64,000 nt of DNA from DATIYF01 sp035517775 (GTDB lineage: Bacteria > Acidobacteriota > Terriglobia > Terriglobales > Acidobacteriaceae), in NCBI GenBank assembly GCA_035517775.1, contig DATIYF010000024.1:132273-196272 (forward strand), written 5' to 3'. Made by a program: the position numbers and the translations under genes. Of the stretch, positions 8,275 to 17,334 are shown one piece after another. Position 1 is the first letter of the stretch, and each line of letters opens with the position of its first letter. The notes beneath the pieces are model-generated. The model had not been told where the DNA came from, did not search any database, and saw only the letters and a program-made list of their open reading frames with translations.

Positions 8275-9921
8275 ATGAGTTTCCTGGAAGACATTTTCGC
8301 GCAGCTTCAGGCGGCCAAGGAGATGCCTTTGCTGCAACGGCGCGGAGACCGCAGCACAGTCCGCGTAACCGGAAAAGAACTGCTGCAACTGGTGGGCAAG
8401 GCGCGCACTTTTCTTGCCGCTCAGGGCTTGAAGAAGGGCGACCGCTGCGTGCTGCTGGCCGGCAACAGTATTCGCTGGGTAGCCATGGATCTGGCCATGA
8501 TGGCCGAGGGCCTGATTGTGGTGCCGCTCTACGCCCGGCAGGCGCCGGGCGAGCTGGTGGCCATGATGAAAGATTGCTCGCCGGCTCTGCTCTGCTGCGG
8601 CGAGCCGGAACTGGCGCAGGCCATCGCGCAGAATTGGCCGGAGGCGCCGCCGCGCCACATTTTTGAAGAGATATTTGAAACCCGCTCGGCGGTAATCACA
8701 AAACCTCCGCTTGCCGAGACTGACCCCGTGACCATCATTTACACCTCGGGCACTTCCGGCGAGGCCAAAGGCGTAGTGCTGACCGCGGGCAACGTGGGCT
8801 ACATGCTGGGTTGCACCAGCGGCCGTTTGTCAGTGCTCATGGGCAAGCATGAGGCCCAGGACCGGGTGTTTCACTATCTGCCCTTTTGCTTTGCCGGCTC
8901 GTGGATCATGCTGCTGACCTGCCTGCTGCGCCGCAGCCGCCTGATCCTGAACACTGATCTCAACAAGCTGGCCGGCGAAATGCGGTCTTCCGAGGCCGAT
9001 TATTTTTTAAATGTGCCGGCCTTGCTCGAGCGCATGCGCCGCGCCGTGGATGAGCAGCTCTGGCAGACCGGCGGCCTGCCGCGCACCATCTACAGCCGCG
9101 CCAAGGGCGCGTGGATGCGCCGCCAGGAGAAAAAATCACAATGGGGCGACCGGTTCTGGCTCACCCTGGCGCGCACCATCATTTTTCCTGCCATCCGCAA
9201 GAAGATGATTGGCCCCAAGCTCAAGGCTCTGATCTGCGGCTCGGCGCCGCTGAACATGGAAACTCAGCTTTATTTCATGATGCTGGGCATTCCCGTGCTG
9301 CAGGTCTATGGTCTGACCGAGACCACGGCCATCTGCACCATGGATGATCCTGGGCACGTCGAACCCGGCCGCGTAGGCCCGGCCATCGCCGGCCTGGAGA
9401 TGAAGCTCGCCGAAAACGGTGAGATCGTGGTGCGCGGGCCGAACATTTTTGCGGGATACTGGAACCGTCCGCAGGAAACGGCCAAAGTGCTGCGCGAGGG
9501 CTGGTTCCACACCGGCGACCAGGGCGAGGCCGACGGGGCAGGGAGCTGGCGCATTATTGGGCGCATCAAGAACCTGATTATTCTGGGTTCTGGACACAAC
9601 GTCGCTCCCGAGCCGATTGAAGACAAAGTGCTCGAGCGCCTGCCGGGCGCGCAGCAGGTGATGGTGGTGGGCAACGGCCGGGGTTACCTCTCCGCCCTGA
9701 TCACCGGAGATGTAAAAGAAGAAAGGGCCCAGGAGGCGATGCAGGCCGTGAACGCCGGCCTGCCCCATTACAAGCAAATTCGCGCCTTCTACATTTCGCC
9801 CGAAGCTTTTAGCATTGAGAACGGCCTGCTGACCGCCAACGGCAAGCTCAAGCGTGACGCCATCGCAGCCAGGTTTAAGGCGGAAATTGACGAGATATAC
9901 CTGATGCAGCAGGCGGTATAG
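8275..9921 (+). CDS. AMP-dependent acyl-CoA/acyl-ACP synthetase (long-chain type)
   Basis: 548 residues of the ANL superfamily. Visible motifs in order: IIYTSGTSGEAKG (phosphate loop, about 153-165), YGLTET (345-350), TGDQGE with GRIKNLII in the hinge region, and the catalytic lysine K524 in NGKLKRD. Expected reaction: a fatty acid plus ATP gives the acyl-adenylate, then transfer to CoA or to a carrier protein. The free ACP gene 0.9 kb downstream makes ACP a reasonable acceptor (inference). Cytosolic or membrane-peripheral. The next gene follows after 12 bp, consistent with one operon. Confidence 0.85.
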   Translation: MSFLEDIFAQLQAAKEMPLLQRRGDRSTVRVTGKELLQLVGKARTFLAAQGLKKGDRCVLLAGNSIRWVAMDLAMMAEGLIVVPLYARQAPGELVAMMKDCSPALLCCGEPELAQAIAQNWPEAPPRHIFEEIFETRSAVITKPPLAETDPVTIIYTSGTSGEAKGVVLTAGNVGYMLGCTSGRLSVLMGKHEAQDRVFHYLPFCFAGSWIMLLTCLLRRSRLILNTDLNKLAGEMRSSEADYFLNVPALLERMRRAVDEQLWQTGGLPRTIYSRAKGAWMRRQEKKSQWGDRFWLTLARTIIFPAIRKKMIGPKLKALICGSAPLNMETQLYFMMLGIPVLQVYGLTETTAICTMDDPGHVEPGRVGPAIAGLEMKLAENGEIVVRGPNIFAGYWNRPQETAKVLREGWFHTGDQGEADGAGSWRIIGRIKNLIILGSGHNVAPEPIEDKVLERLPGAQQVMVVGNGRGYLSALITGDVKEERAQEAMQAVNAGLPHYKQIRAFYISPEAFSIENGLLTANGKLKRDAIAARFKAEIDEIYLMQQAV

Positions 9922-9933
9922 CTGCTACCAGCC

Positions 9934-10737
9934 ATGAACAGCCATCATGCACAATCTCTCTCCTGGCAGCTCCAGGAAGGCGTCATCGAGCTGGCCCTGC
10001 ACCGTGAGCCATGCAATGAACTGGGTTCTGCCGCTCTGGCGGATTGGGAAGCTTTCGCCGCCGCCCTGGGCGGCCTGTGCCAGCGCGCCCACGCACTGAT
10101 CATTTACAGCCAGAGCAGGCCGGGCTTCTGCGCCGGCGCCGACCTGCGCGAGCTCTACGAACGCTCGCAGGGCATGGAGAAGCGAGCGGCAGTGGCCGGG
10201 GTGCGCGATTTTCTTGAGCGCATCCATCTTGTGCTCAACGCCATTGACGCCGCGCCTTTGACCACGATCGCCGCGGTGCACGGCGTCTGCTTCGGAGGAG
10301 GCTTCGAGTTGGCCCTGGTTTGCGACCTGATCATTGCCGATAAAATGGCGCGCTTCTGCTTTCCTGAGCTGCGCCTCGGCCTGATTCCCGGCTTTGGCGG
10401 AATTCCGCGCCTGCAGCGCGATCTGGGCAACGCGGTGGTGCGCGATCTGTTGCTTACCGGCCGCAGCGTCAACGCCTCCAAGGCGCAGCAGGTCGGCCTG
10501 GTCAGCCAGGTGGTGGCCGAAGGCGAGGCGCTGCGGGTGGCGCGGGCAACGGCGGCGCAGATCGGGAAATTCGACCGCCATACTTCCGCCGCGGCCAAGG
10601 AGTTCATCAAGCCGATTCCCTACGAGCAACTGCGCCGCGAAATTGATATCTTTTGCGATCTGTTCACCCGGCCGGCGGTAGAAGCTGGGTTGAGGAAATT
10701 CGTAGAAAGCACGAATGCCCTGCCCTATTTGCCCTGA
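9934..10737 (+). CDS. Enoyl-CoA hydratase/isomerase family protein (crotonase fold)
   Basis: 267 residues. The oxyanion-hole regions are clear: FCAGADLREL near residue 68 and GVCFGGGFELALVCDL near residue 114. The stretch FPELRLGLIPGFGGIPRL keeps the glutamate used by many hydratases. Expected activity is addition of water to, or isomerisation of, an enoyl thioester in the cytosol. It is 12 bp downstream of the acyl ligase and so likely acts on the same activated chain. Crotonases are functionally diverse (hydratase, isomerase, hydrolase), so only the family is firm. Confidence 0.83.
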   Translation: MNSHHAQSLSWQLQEGVIELALHREPCNELGSAALADWEAFAAALGGLCQRAHALIIYSQSRPGFCAGADLRELYERSQGMEKRAAVAGVRDFLERIHLVLNAIDAAPLTTIAAVHGVCFGGGFELALVCDLIIADKMARFCFPELRLGLIPGFGGIPRLQRDLGNAVVRDLLLTGRSVNASKAQQVGLVSQVVAEGEALRVARATAAQIGKFDRHTSAAAKEFIKPIPYEQLRREIDIFCDLFTRPAVEAGLRKFVESTNALPYLP

Positions 10738-10788
10738 GATGTCAGGCTGACTGGACGTAATTGCGCCACCTGTGACAACCTTTACCTC

Positions 10789-11031
10789 ATGCAGACTGCC
10801 GATCAGACACTCGACGAGATCTTGAACCTGGCCGCCGCGCATTTTAAAGTGCCGCGCGAAAAGCTTACTCCCGACGACGATTTCTTCAAGACCCTCGGCA
10901 TTGACAGCCTGCAGGCGCTTGACCTGCTCACCCGCCTGGAGCATCACTTCCGTGTGGAGCTGCCCGACTACGAACTGCAAGGCGTCTCGGACTTCCGCAC
11001 GCTGGCGGCCCGCATTCAGGCAAGAATTTAG
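10789..11031 (+). CDS. Acyl carrier protein
   Basis: 80 residues, acidic and helical, with the phosphopantetheine attachment motif GIDSL (Ser40). The length matches free-standing ACPs. It carries acyl or polyketide-like chains on a 4'-phosphopantetheine arm. It is clearly a specialised ACP and not the housekeeping AcpP, because it sits between a crotonase and a second adenylate-forming ligase and not beside fab genes. It likely presents the acyl chain to the reductases or ligases of the cluster (inference). Confidence 0.88.
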   Translation: MQTADQTLDEILNLAAAHFKVPREKLTPDDDFFKTLGIDSLQALDLLTRLEHHFRVELPDYELQGVSDFRTLAARIQARI

Positions 11032-11193
11032 CCGGCGGCGCCGAAACGGCTGGTGTTTTTCCTCAACCCAGGCTGACCGCGCTCAGACCCAGTCCCCGGA
11101 TTTCAGTTCCCAGCCCTCAATTCCCGCCGGGTAGTGAATTAATTAACAACCACCGCTCCGCGTTTCCCCCTCTCTGTGTTGAAATAATCCTGC

Positions 11194-12903
11194 ATGCTCG
11201 ATCTTGACCAATACTCCTGCCTGGGGGCGGCGCTGCGCGACGCGCTCGAGCGCTGGCCCAATGAGCTTTGCCTGATCGAGGCTGACCGCGAAAAAGAGAA
11301 AGTCCGGCTCACCTACTCCGACTTCAAAGAGATGGCCCTGCCCCTGGCGCGCGCCTTTGAGGATTCCGGTTTCAAGCCCGGCGACCGCGCCGCCATCATC
11401 ATGACCAATCAGTCGAAGTGGCTGATCTCCGCTTATGGCGTTTTCTATTGCGGGGGAGTGCTGGTGCCGCTCGATTACAAGCTGACCGCGGCCGAGCACT
11501 TGCAATTGCTGGCGCACTCGCGCTCAAAATATCTGATCGTCGAATATTATCTGTGGCGCGCCATCACGCAGTTGCCCGAGTTCAAAGACCGAAATCTTCA
11601 GACGGTACTGGTCACTGAAGCTCCGCCGGGGGCGGAGTTGTGCGGGGCTTACCGCTGGGAAGACTTTCGCCGAAAGGGCGATCCTGATTTCGTTTCCCGG
11701 CAGCGGCAGGATGCCGCCTGCATCGTCTATTCCTCCGGCACCGGCGGGCGGCCCAAAGGCTGCGTGCTCACCCATGAAAATTATCTTGAACAATGCAAGT
11801 CGCTCACCGCCTGGTATCCTTTTTGGCCCGGCGTGCGTTATCTGAGCATCCTGCCCACCAACCACGCCATTGATTTCATGGTCGGGTTCATTGGTCCCTT
11901 CGTGTGCGGCGCTTGCGTGGTGCATTTGCGGACCCTGCGCCCGGAGTTCGTGCGCGACGCCTTCGTGCGTTACAAGATCACCTACATGAGCCTGGTGCCC
12001 ATGGTGCTCAAGAACCTGGAGCGCGGGCTTAAGGCCAAGTTCGACGATCTCTCGGTGATTCAGCACTTCTTTCTGAACGGCATGATCGGCCTGAATCGCC
12101 TCATGACCCGCCAGCAGCCGGATGTGCTGCTCAGCCGGCGGCTGCTTTCGCAAGTGCACCGCGCCTTCGGCGGAGAACTGCGCGCCCTGTTTACCGGCGG
12201 CGCCTTCATGGAGCCCTCCACGCTCCAGTTTTTCTACGATCTGGGAATTCCGGTGGCGAACGGCTATGGCCTGACCGAAGCCGGCACGGCGCTGACCTTA
12301 AATGATTTCAAACCCTTTCGCGCGGATACCGTCGGCAAAGCTCTGCCCGGTGTAGAGCTGCGAATTCTGAACCCGGATGCCGAAGGCATCGGCGAAGTGG
12401 CGGTCAAGAGCAAGACCGTCATGTCGCACTACCTCGATGATCCCGAGCTTACGGCCGAAACCATTGTGGATGGCTGGCTGCTCACCGGCGATCTGGGCCG
12501 CTTCGATGGCAGCGCCCATCTTCAGCTCTTCGGGCGCAAGAAGAACATGATCGTGACCGCGGGCGGCAAGAATATTTACCCCGAGGATATCGAAAACGCC
12601 TTCGACGGTTTGCCGGTGAAGGAATATTGCATCTTTGCCGCCAACTATGTCTGGCCGGAAAAGAGTTTAGGCCCGGAGAGCCTGGCTCTGGTGCTGCGCC
12701 TGGAGCAGGATCAGGAGTTCACCGAGGTGCTGAAGGAAGACATCGCCGGCCGTAACCGGCGCCTTCCCGATTTCAGGCGTGTTGGCGGATACCTGATCTG
12801 GGAGCGGGACTTCCCCCGCACTGCTTCGATGAAGATCAAGCGCACGGCGCTGGCGGAAGAAATTCGCAAGAGCGCGAAGCGCGAGGCGCTCATCTCTCTA
12901 TAG
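11194..12903 (+). CDS. AMP-dependent synthetase/ligase (second adenylate-forming enzyme of the cluster)
   Basis: 569 residues of the ANL superfamily. Visible motifs: IVYSSGTGGRPKGC (phosphate loop), NGYGLTEAG, LTGDLGRFDG, FGRKKNMIVTAGGKNIYPEDIE in the C-terminal lid, and RTASMKIKR with the terminal catalytic lysine. It is diverged from the first ligase in the cluster, so the two probably load different acids or acceptors. It begins 162 bp after the ACP; that gap is long enough for its own promoter, though the direction is the same. It is followed 20 bp later by the lipid kinase. Confidence 0.85.
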   Translation: MLDLDQYSCLGAALRDALERWPNELCLIEADREKEKVRLTYSDFKEMALPLARAFEDSGFKPGDRAAIIMTNQSKWLISAYGVFYCGGVLVPLDYKLTAAEHLQLLAHSRSKYLIVEYYLWRAITQLPEFKDRNLQTVLVTEAPPGAELCGAYRWEDFRRKGDPDFVSRQRQDAACIVYSSGTGGRPKGCVLTHENYLEQCKSLTAWYPFWPGVRYLSILPTNHAIDFMVGFIGPFVCGACVVHLRTLRPEFVRDAFVRYKITYMSLVPMVLKNLERGLKAKFDDLSVIQHFFLNGMIGLNRLMTRQQPDVLLSRRLLSQVHRAFGGELRALFTGGAFMEPSTLQFFYDLGIPVANGYGLTEAGTALTLNDFKPFRADTVGKALPGVELRILNPDAEGIGEVAVKSKTVMSHYLDDPELTAETIVDGWLLTGDLGRFDGSAHLQLFGRKKNMIVTAGGKNIYPEDIENAFDGLPVKEYCIFAANYVWPEKSLGPESLALVLRLEQDQEFTEVLKEDIAGRNRRLPDFRRVGGYLIWERDFPRTASMKIKRTALAEEIRKSAKREALISL

Positions 12904-12923
12904 ATTCCTATGAAAGACGCCCT

Positions 12924-13826
12924 GTGAATGACGCGTACCTGGCCGTGGTAAACCCGGCCGCGGGCGGCGGGCGGGGCCGCAATCTGGCAGGGCCGGCGCT
13001 GGAGCGCCTGCGGGCAGGCGGAATCAGAGTGGAGGTGGCCGAAACCACGGCTTCCGGCCAGGGCTCGGCGCTGGCGCGCGATGCCTATGCGCGCGGGTAT
13101 CGCCGCTTCCTCGCCGTGGGCGGCGACGGTACTTCCTACGAAATCGTGAACGGGCTTTTTCCCCAGGCGCAAAACGGCGAGCGGCCGGCGCTGGCGTTTC
13201 TTCCTCTCGGGACCGGCAATTCTTTTTTGCGCGAGTTCACTGACCGCGGCGCTGACTATGCTCTGGAAGCTATCCTCGCCGGGCGCTCGCGCCCCTGCGA
13301 CGTACTGCGTCTCACCCACAAGCAAGGCATGCTCTACTACATCAACCTGCTCAGCGTTGGTTTCACTGCCGACGTCGCCACTTTGCGCGCGCGGCGCTTC
13401 AGCGGGTGGGGAGAGCTGGGCTATCAATCGTCCATCTTCATCTCGCTGGCGCGTTTCCGGCGGCGGCCCTTTCCCCTGCAAGTAGATGGAGAAGCCCGCA
13501 TTGACCGCCGTCCATGCCTTTTTCTGACTTTCAACAACAGCAAATTCACCGGCGGCACCATGCTGATTGCTCCCCAGGCCGAGGTGAACGATGGCCTGAT
13601 CGAGTATGTTCGCTGGGGGCCGATCGGCCGCCTCGGACTGCTGCGTAATCTGCCAACCCTGTATGACGGCACTCACATCCATCATCCCCTGGCGGAGCGG
13701 CGGGCGGTCAAGCGGGTGGATTTCCATCTCGACCACCCGGCCGACGTCATGGTCGATGGCGAGGTGCTGACGCTCCACTGCCAGACGCTCGAGGTTCTGC
13801 ATTCCGCCCTGGATGTTGTGGTGTAG
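12924..13826 (+). CDS. Diacylglycerol kinase catalytic-domain lipid kinase
   Basis: 300 residues, the usual length for YegS/DgkB-type kinases. The N-terminal VVNPAAGGGRGRN, the nucleotide motif GGDGTSYEIVNGL and PLGTGNSFLREF are the family signatures. The reaction is ATP-dependent phosphorylation of a diacylglycerol or a related lipid alcohol, at the membrane face. It closes the lipid cluster, 20 bp downstream of the second ligase; together with the reductases it suggests that an alcohol-bearing lipid is phosphorylated (inference). The GTG start at 12924 directly precedes the first beta-strand. Confidence 0.85.
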   Translation: MNDAYLAVVNPAAGGGRGRNLAGPALERLRAGGIRVEVAETTASGQGSALARDAYARGYRRFLAVGGDGTSYEIVNGLFPQAQNGERPALAFLPLGTGNSFLREFTDRGADYALEAILAGRSRPCDVLRLTHKQGMLYYINLLSVGFTADVATLRARRFSGWGELGYQSSIFISLARFRRRPFPLQVDGEARIDRRPCLFLTFNNSKFTGGTMLIAPQAEVNDGLIEYVRWGPIGRLGLLRNLPTLYDGTHIHHPLAERRAVKRVDFHLDHPADVMVDGEVLTLHCQTLEVLHSALDVVV

Positions 13827-13834
13827 CAGAGATT

Positions 13835-14245
13835 ATGGCCGACGAGAGCACAACTCAGGAAACGCCGGGCAGACCGGCGCAAACACTGCGCAAGGCCGGG
13901 CTCTACCTGCTGATCATTGCCGCATTCGCCGGAGCTTACTTGCTCGGCAAGCGCCGCCGCAACCACACGCTCGATGCTTTTGCCCAATGTCTGGCCACGA
14001 AGCAGGTCAAAATGTACGGCGCCTTCTGGTGCCCCCATTGCAAAGATCAGAAGGATCTCTTCGGCGCCTCGTTCGAATACGTGCCTTATGTCGAGTGCGG
14101 CATCAAGGGCTCGCGGGAAGAATCGCCGGCCTGCCTGCAGATCGGAATCAAGCGCTTTCCCACCTGGGATTTCCATGGCCAGCGCCACGAGGGCGTTCTT
14201 CCGCTCGACCTCCTGAGCGCGAAGACGGGGTGCAGCCTGCAATGA
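13835..14245 (+). CDS. Membrane-anchored thioredoxin-fold protein with CPHC motif
   Basis: 136 residues. One membrane segment (about residues 21-38) is followed by a thioredoxin-like domain with WCPHC (C66/C69) placed after a beta-strand, as in DsbA-like oxidoreductases. A later Pro in RFPTWDF fits the cis-Pro loop. It overlaps the VKOR gene by 4 bp (ATGA), a strong sign of a functional pair: VKOR reoxidises the thioredoxin-fold partner, which forms disulfides in exported proteins (established for bacterial VKOR/Trx pairs). It starts 8 bp after the lipid kinase, so it may share that transcript. Confidence 0.84.
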   Translation: MADESTTQETPGRPAQTLRKAGLYLLIIAAFAGAYLLGKRRRNHTLDAFAQCLATKQVKMYGAFWCPHCKDQKDLFGASFEYVPYVECGIKGSREESPACLQIGIKRFPTWDFHGQRHEGVLPLDLLSAKTGCSLQ

Positions 14246-14682
14246 CCGTCGGACGAAAACTTCTGCTGGCCATCTCCCTGCTCTCCATCGCAGGCGCAAT
14301 CGTCGCTTCCGTCTCGCTCTATCATCATTACGGCAGAGAGACGTCTTCTTACTGCGACTTCGGCCAAAGTTTCAACTGCGACATCGTGAACCGCAGCATA
14401 TATTCGGAGATTGCCGGAATTCCTGTCGCCCTGGTCGGCCTGGTTGGGTATCTCGCGCTCTTAGGGCTGGCCACGATCTATCGTACCCAGCCGGAAACAC
14501 CAAAGCTGCTGCTCGCGGCCTCGTTGGGCGGCCTGGGCTTCGCTCTCTATCTCACTTACGTCGAGGCCTTCATCCTGGACGCCTGGTGCATTCTGTGTCT
14601 TTCGTCTCTGGCTGCGATTTCCGGAATTGCCGTACTCTCCGCCGTGCTCTTTGTGCGCGCCCGGCGCGCGCGAACTGGCTGA
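14242..14682 (+). CDS. Vitamin K epoxide reductase (VKOR) family protein
   Basis: 146 residues with four or five hydrophobic segments. It has the loop cysteine pair C38/C46 and the active-site CxxC at C116/C119 (WCILC), the four conserved cysteines of bacterial VKOR, plus the conserved Ser/Asn-rich NRSIYSEIAGIPVA segment. It is an inner-membrane quinone-linked enzyme that regenerates an exported thiol oxidase. The start is the ATG in the ATGA overlap; a longer open frame upstream is not used because it runs through the partner gene. It ends 11 bp before a convergent gene. Confidence 0.88.
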   Translation: MTVGRKLLLAISLLSIAGAIVASVSLYHHYGRETSSYCDFGQSFNCDIVNRSIYSEIAGIPVALVGLVGYLALLGLATIYRTQPETPKLLLAASLGGLGFALYLTYVEAFILDAWCILCLSSLAAISGIAVLSAVLFVRARRARTG

Positions 14683-14693
14683 GAAGCTGAAGA

Positions 14694-15623
14694 TCAGTCG
14701 TTCGGCAGGAACTTTGGCCGCGCCGGCGGCACGTAACCCTGGGGCACGCCTTTTCGAATGAAAGGCAGATCATCGGGATCGCGAACTACCACTTGCCCGT
14801 TCGCTTCCAAGGCATAGGTCTGGCCGAGCGGATCCACCGGAAGGCTTCGCAGAAAGCCTGCCTGCTCCATGGCCTGAAAGCTGGCCGGCAAGCGCCCGCT
14901 CTTCTCGCGATACAAGTTCACCAGAGCTTCCAAAGCCGTCACGTCCTGGTCCACTTGCAGGGCGCGCAGGTGGGCAACGGCATTGGCCCGGATGGATGGG
15001 TCGCGCGCGGTCTGGTAGGTGGTAAGCCACATCAGGCGTGCGGTCTGAATTTCGCCGGCGTGCTCCGCCATCTGTGCCGCCAGGACCTTCAGAAAGGGAT
15101 GCGCGTTGGGCACCCGCGAGCCTTGTAGAAAGGCCGCTGCCGCCTTCGAATACTCCTGAAGGTTCATGTAATAGATGAAGCCTAGATCGTAATACAGGCG
15201 CCAATCATTGGGGTTGTTCCGGATGCCGAACTCGACCAGTTGAATGGCGCGCTCCGGCTGTCCCGCGCCGTTGGGAGGCGGCGGCGCCAGGAAGTTCGAG
15301 CCGAACTCGTACGCCACCGAGAGGTGCGGATCAAGCTGGGTAGTAATGTCGAGCAGGGGCGCCAGCAGTTCATAGTGCCGTGCTCCCTCGTGATGCTTGC
15401 CGCCGAAGTATTGCACGGCGCGCGTCCAGTAGATATCGGCCAGCAGTCCGTTGTAGCCCAGACTGAGCCGCTTCAACAGTTTGGGCGACGAGATGTAAAG
15501 CACTTCCTGGATGGTCGCCGCCGACCGCATACCATCAATCTGTCGCAGAAGAATTATTGATGCGAGCAGGCAGGCGATCAGCGTGGAACCGGCCACGGCG
15601 GCGACTCGCTGCGAGGCGCTCAT
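14694..15623 (-). CDS. TPR-like membrane-anchored protein of an ABC-2 operon
   Basis: 309 residues. An N-terminal membrane segment (about residues 7-27) is followed by helical repeats of TPR type (for example LVEFGIRNNPNDWRLYYDLGFIYYMN) and a C-terminal segment containing PVDPLGQTYALEANGQVVVRD, similar to the tail seen in exported pilin-like and secretion-associated proteins. It overlaps the permease gene by 4 bp and is third in the ATPase-permease-TPR operon, so it probably assists that exporter at the periplasmic face (inference). No catalytic motif is seen. Confidence 0.72.
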   Translation of the reverse strand: MSASQRVAAVAGSTLIACLLASIILLRQIDGMRSAATIQEVLYISSPKLLKRLSLGYNGLLADIYWTRAVQYFGGKHHEGARHYELLAPLLDITTQLDPHLSVAYEFGSNFLAPPPPNGAGQPERAIQLVEFGIRNNPNDWRLYYDLGFIYYMNLQEYSKAAAAFLQGSRVPNAHPFLKVLAAQMAEHAGEIQTARLMWLTTYQTARDPSIRANAVAHLRALQVDQDVTALEALVNLYREKSGRLPASFQAMEQAGFLRSLPVDPLGQTYALEANGQVVVRDPDDLPFIRKGVPQGYVPPARPKFLPND

Positions 15624-16396
15624 TTCAAATTCCGCCGCTCAAAAATGAGCACCGCCCCGCACAGCGCCAGCGCGGAGTAGGTGAGAGCGTAGGCCGTGTT
15701 GTAGAGAATCAGCCGCCCGGAAACCGCCTGCTGGTGCGCCACCGAACTGATCACATTCAAAGCTGAGAGATTGGGCACCAGGTAAGCCGCGGCCAGGGCC
15801 AGCCAGCGGCCGGGGCCATGCGCCATGGCCGCGAAGCCGCGCAGGTCTTCGGAGAAGCTGCCGATCACGAACAGCGAAAAGGCGAACACCGCCGCCATCA
15901 GCGGAGAAGAGAAGGATGAAAACAGAAGCGCAATCGCAGTGATGATCAGAAATTCCAGAACGATGAAATACAGCGCCACCAGCACCCAGCCATCCGAGGC
16001 CTGGAAGTGGTGCGCCACGTAGAGCAGCGCGGCAAAGACGCCTACGGCCATGAAAAACGTGTTGACCGCCAGCGTTCCGGCCAGGCCGAAGAACTTGCCG
16101 ACGATGAACTCCCAGCGCCGCACCGGCCGCGAGAGCACGGTGTAGAGCGTGCGCTTGTCTATTTCCTTCGAAACCAGCCCGATGCCGATAAAAATCGCGA
16201 TCACAGTGCCGAACAGCGAGACCGCGGTCAAACCCAGGTTCACCACCACCAGCCGCTCGATGTCTATGGAAATCTGCCCCACCAGGACCGCCGCCCCCGA
16301 CATCAGCAGCGCGAATGCGATCAGGTTGTAGAGCACCCGGTCGCGCACCGCCTCGCGGAAGGTGTTGGCGGCGATCAGCCCGATGCGGGTATTCAT
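15620..16396 (-). CDS. ABC-2 type transporter permease
   Basis: 258 residues with six predicted membrane helices. The opening RIGLIAANTFREAVRDRVLYNLIAFALLM and the KEIDKRTLYTVLSRPVRRWEFIVGKF amphipathic stretch are typical of ABC-2 permeases of the NosY/YhfA kind. It overlaps both neighbours by 4 bp (ATGA junctions), so ATPase, permease and TPR protein are translationally coupled. It functions in the inner membrane as export channel; the substrate is unknown. Confidence 0.85.
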   Translation of the reverse strand: MNTRIGLIAANTFREAVRDRVLYNLIAFALLMSGAAVLVGQISIDIERLVVVNLGLTAVSLFGTVIAIFIGIGLVSKEIDKRTLYTVLSRPVRRWEFIVGKFFGLAGTLAVNTFFMAVGVFAALLYVAHHFQASDGWVLVALYFIVLEFLIITAIALLFSSFSSPLMAAVFAFSLFVIGSFSEDLRGFAAMAHGPGRWLALAAAYLVPNLSALNVISSVAHQQAVSGRLILYNTAYALTYSALALCGAVLIFERRNLK

Positions 16397-17334
16397 GCTG
16401 TCACTCCCGCGCTGGCCTCGGCCGGCTGCAACTGGGCCACGAAATAATCCTCCAGCGAAGCCCGCACCGGGGTCAGTGAAATCAGCCGCAGATGCTCGCG
16501 CCGCAGCGCCTCCAGGGCCGCATCCTGCGATCTTTCCGGCAGAACCGCGCGCACCGTCTCACCCGTGACGTGGCAGTCGGCGCCCATCGCCTTGAGCGAG
16601 GCCGGCACCACCGCGCCGCTCCACACCAGCTCGATCTTTCCTTCCACATTGGCGGTCAGGTTCGCCACCGCACCCACGCCACGCAACTGGCCGAGGTGAA
16701 TGATGGCCACCCGGTCGCACAAGGCTTCCGCATCCGACAGGATATGGGTCGAGAAAAACACCGTCTTGCCTTCGCGCTGCAGTTCCTGCATCAGATCGCG
16801 CACCTCGCGCCGTCCCATGGGATCCAGGCCCGACATCGGCTCATCCAGAAAAATCACCTTGGGGCCGTGCAAAACGGCCTGCGCAATCCCCACCCGCTGC
16901 AACATGCCTTTCGAAAACTTTCTCAGCTGCGTGCCGGCAGCATCGCGCAGGCCCACGCGATCCAGCATCTGGCTGATCTTGCCCGAAAGGCCCTTGCTCT
17001 CTACCCCCGAGAGCCGCGCGTAATACTCCAGCAACTCGCGCGCCGTCAGGTAGTCGTAAAAGTATGGCTGCTCAGGAAGAAAACCGATCTGGGCCTTGAC
17101 CCTGGGATCGTGAAAATCCATCCCCAGGATGCGGGCCGATCCCGCCGAGGGGAATGCCAGGCCCATCAGCAGCTTGAGGGTGGTCGTCTTGCCGGCTCCG
17201 TTTGGGCCGAGAAAGCCGAAGATCTCCCCTTCTTCGACCTGCAGGTGCAGCGGCTTCAGCGCGCATTTGGATTTCTTGCGCCAAAACCCCACCTGATAAG
17301 TCTTTTGCAAACCGAGAATCTCTACGGCGGCCAT
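16393..17334 (-). CDS. ABC transporter ATP-binding protein
   Basis: 313 residues. Walker A is GPNGAGKTTT, the signature is FSKGMLQRVGIA, Walker B is VIFLDEPMSGLDP and the H-loop is STHIL. The Lys-Gly-Met form of the signature is common in ABC-2 exporters. A C-terminal domain of about 90 residues is typical of the same group. It drives the permease encoded directly downstream (4 bp overlap). The ATG start gives MAAVEILGLQKTYQVG, with the strand expected at the N-terminus. Confidence 0.9.
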   Translation of the reverse strand: MAAVEILGLQKTYQVGFWRKKSKCALKPLHLQVEEGEIFGFLGPNGAGKTTTLKLLMGLAFPSAGSARILGMDFHDPRVKAQIGFLPEQPYFYDYLTARELLEYYARLSGVESKGLSGKISQMLDRVGLRDAAGTQLRKFSKGMLQRVGIAQAVLHGPKVIFLDEPMSGLDPMGRREVRDLMQELQREGKTVFFSTHILSDAEALCDRVAIIHLGQLRGVGAVANLTANVEGKIELVWSGAVVPASLKAMGADCHVTGETVRAVLPERSQDAALEALRREHLRLISLTPVRASLEDYFVAQLQPAEASAGVTA

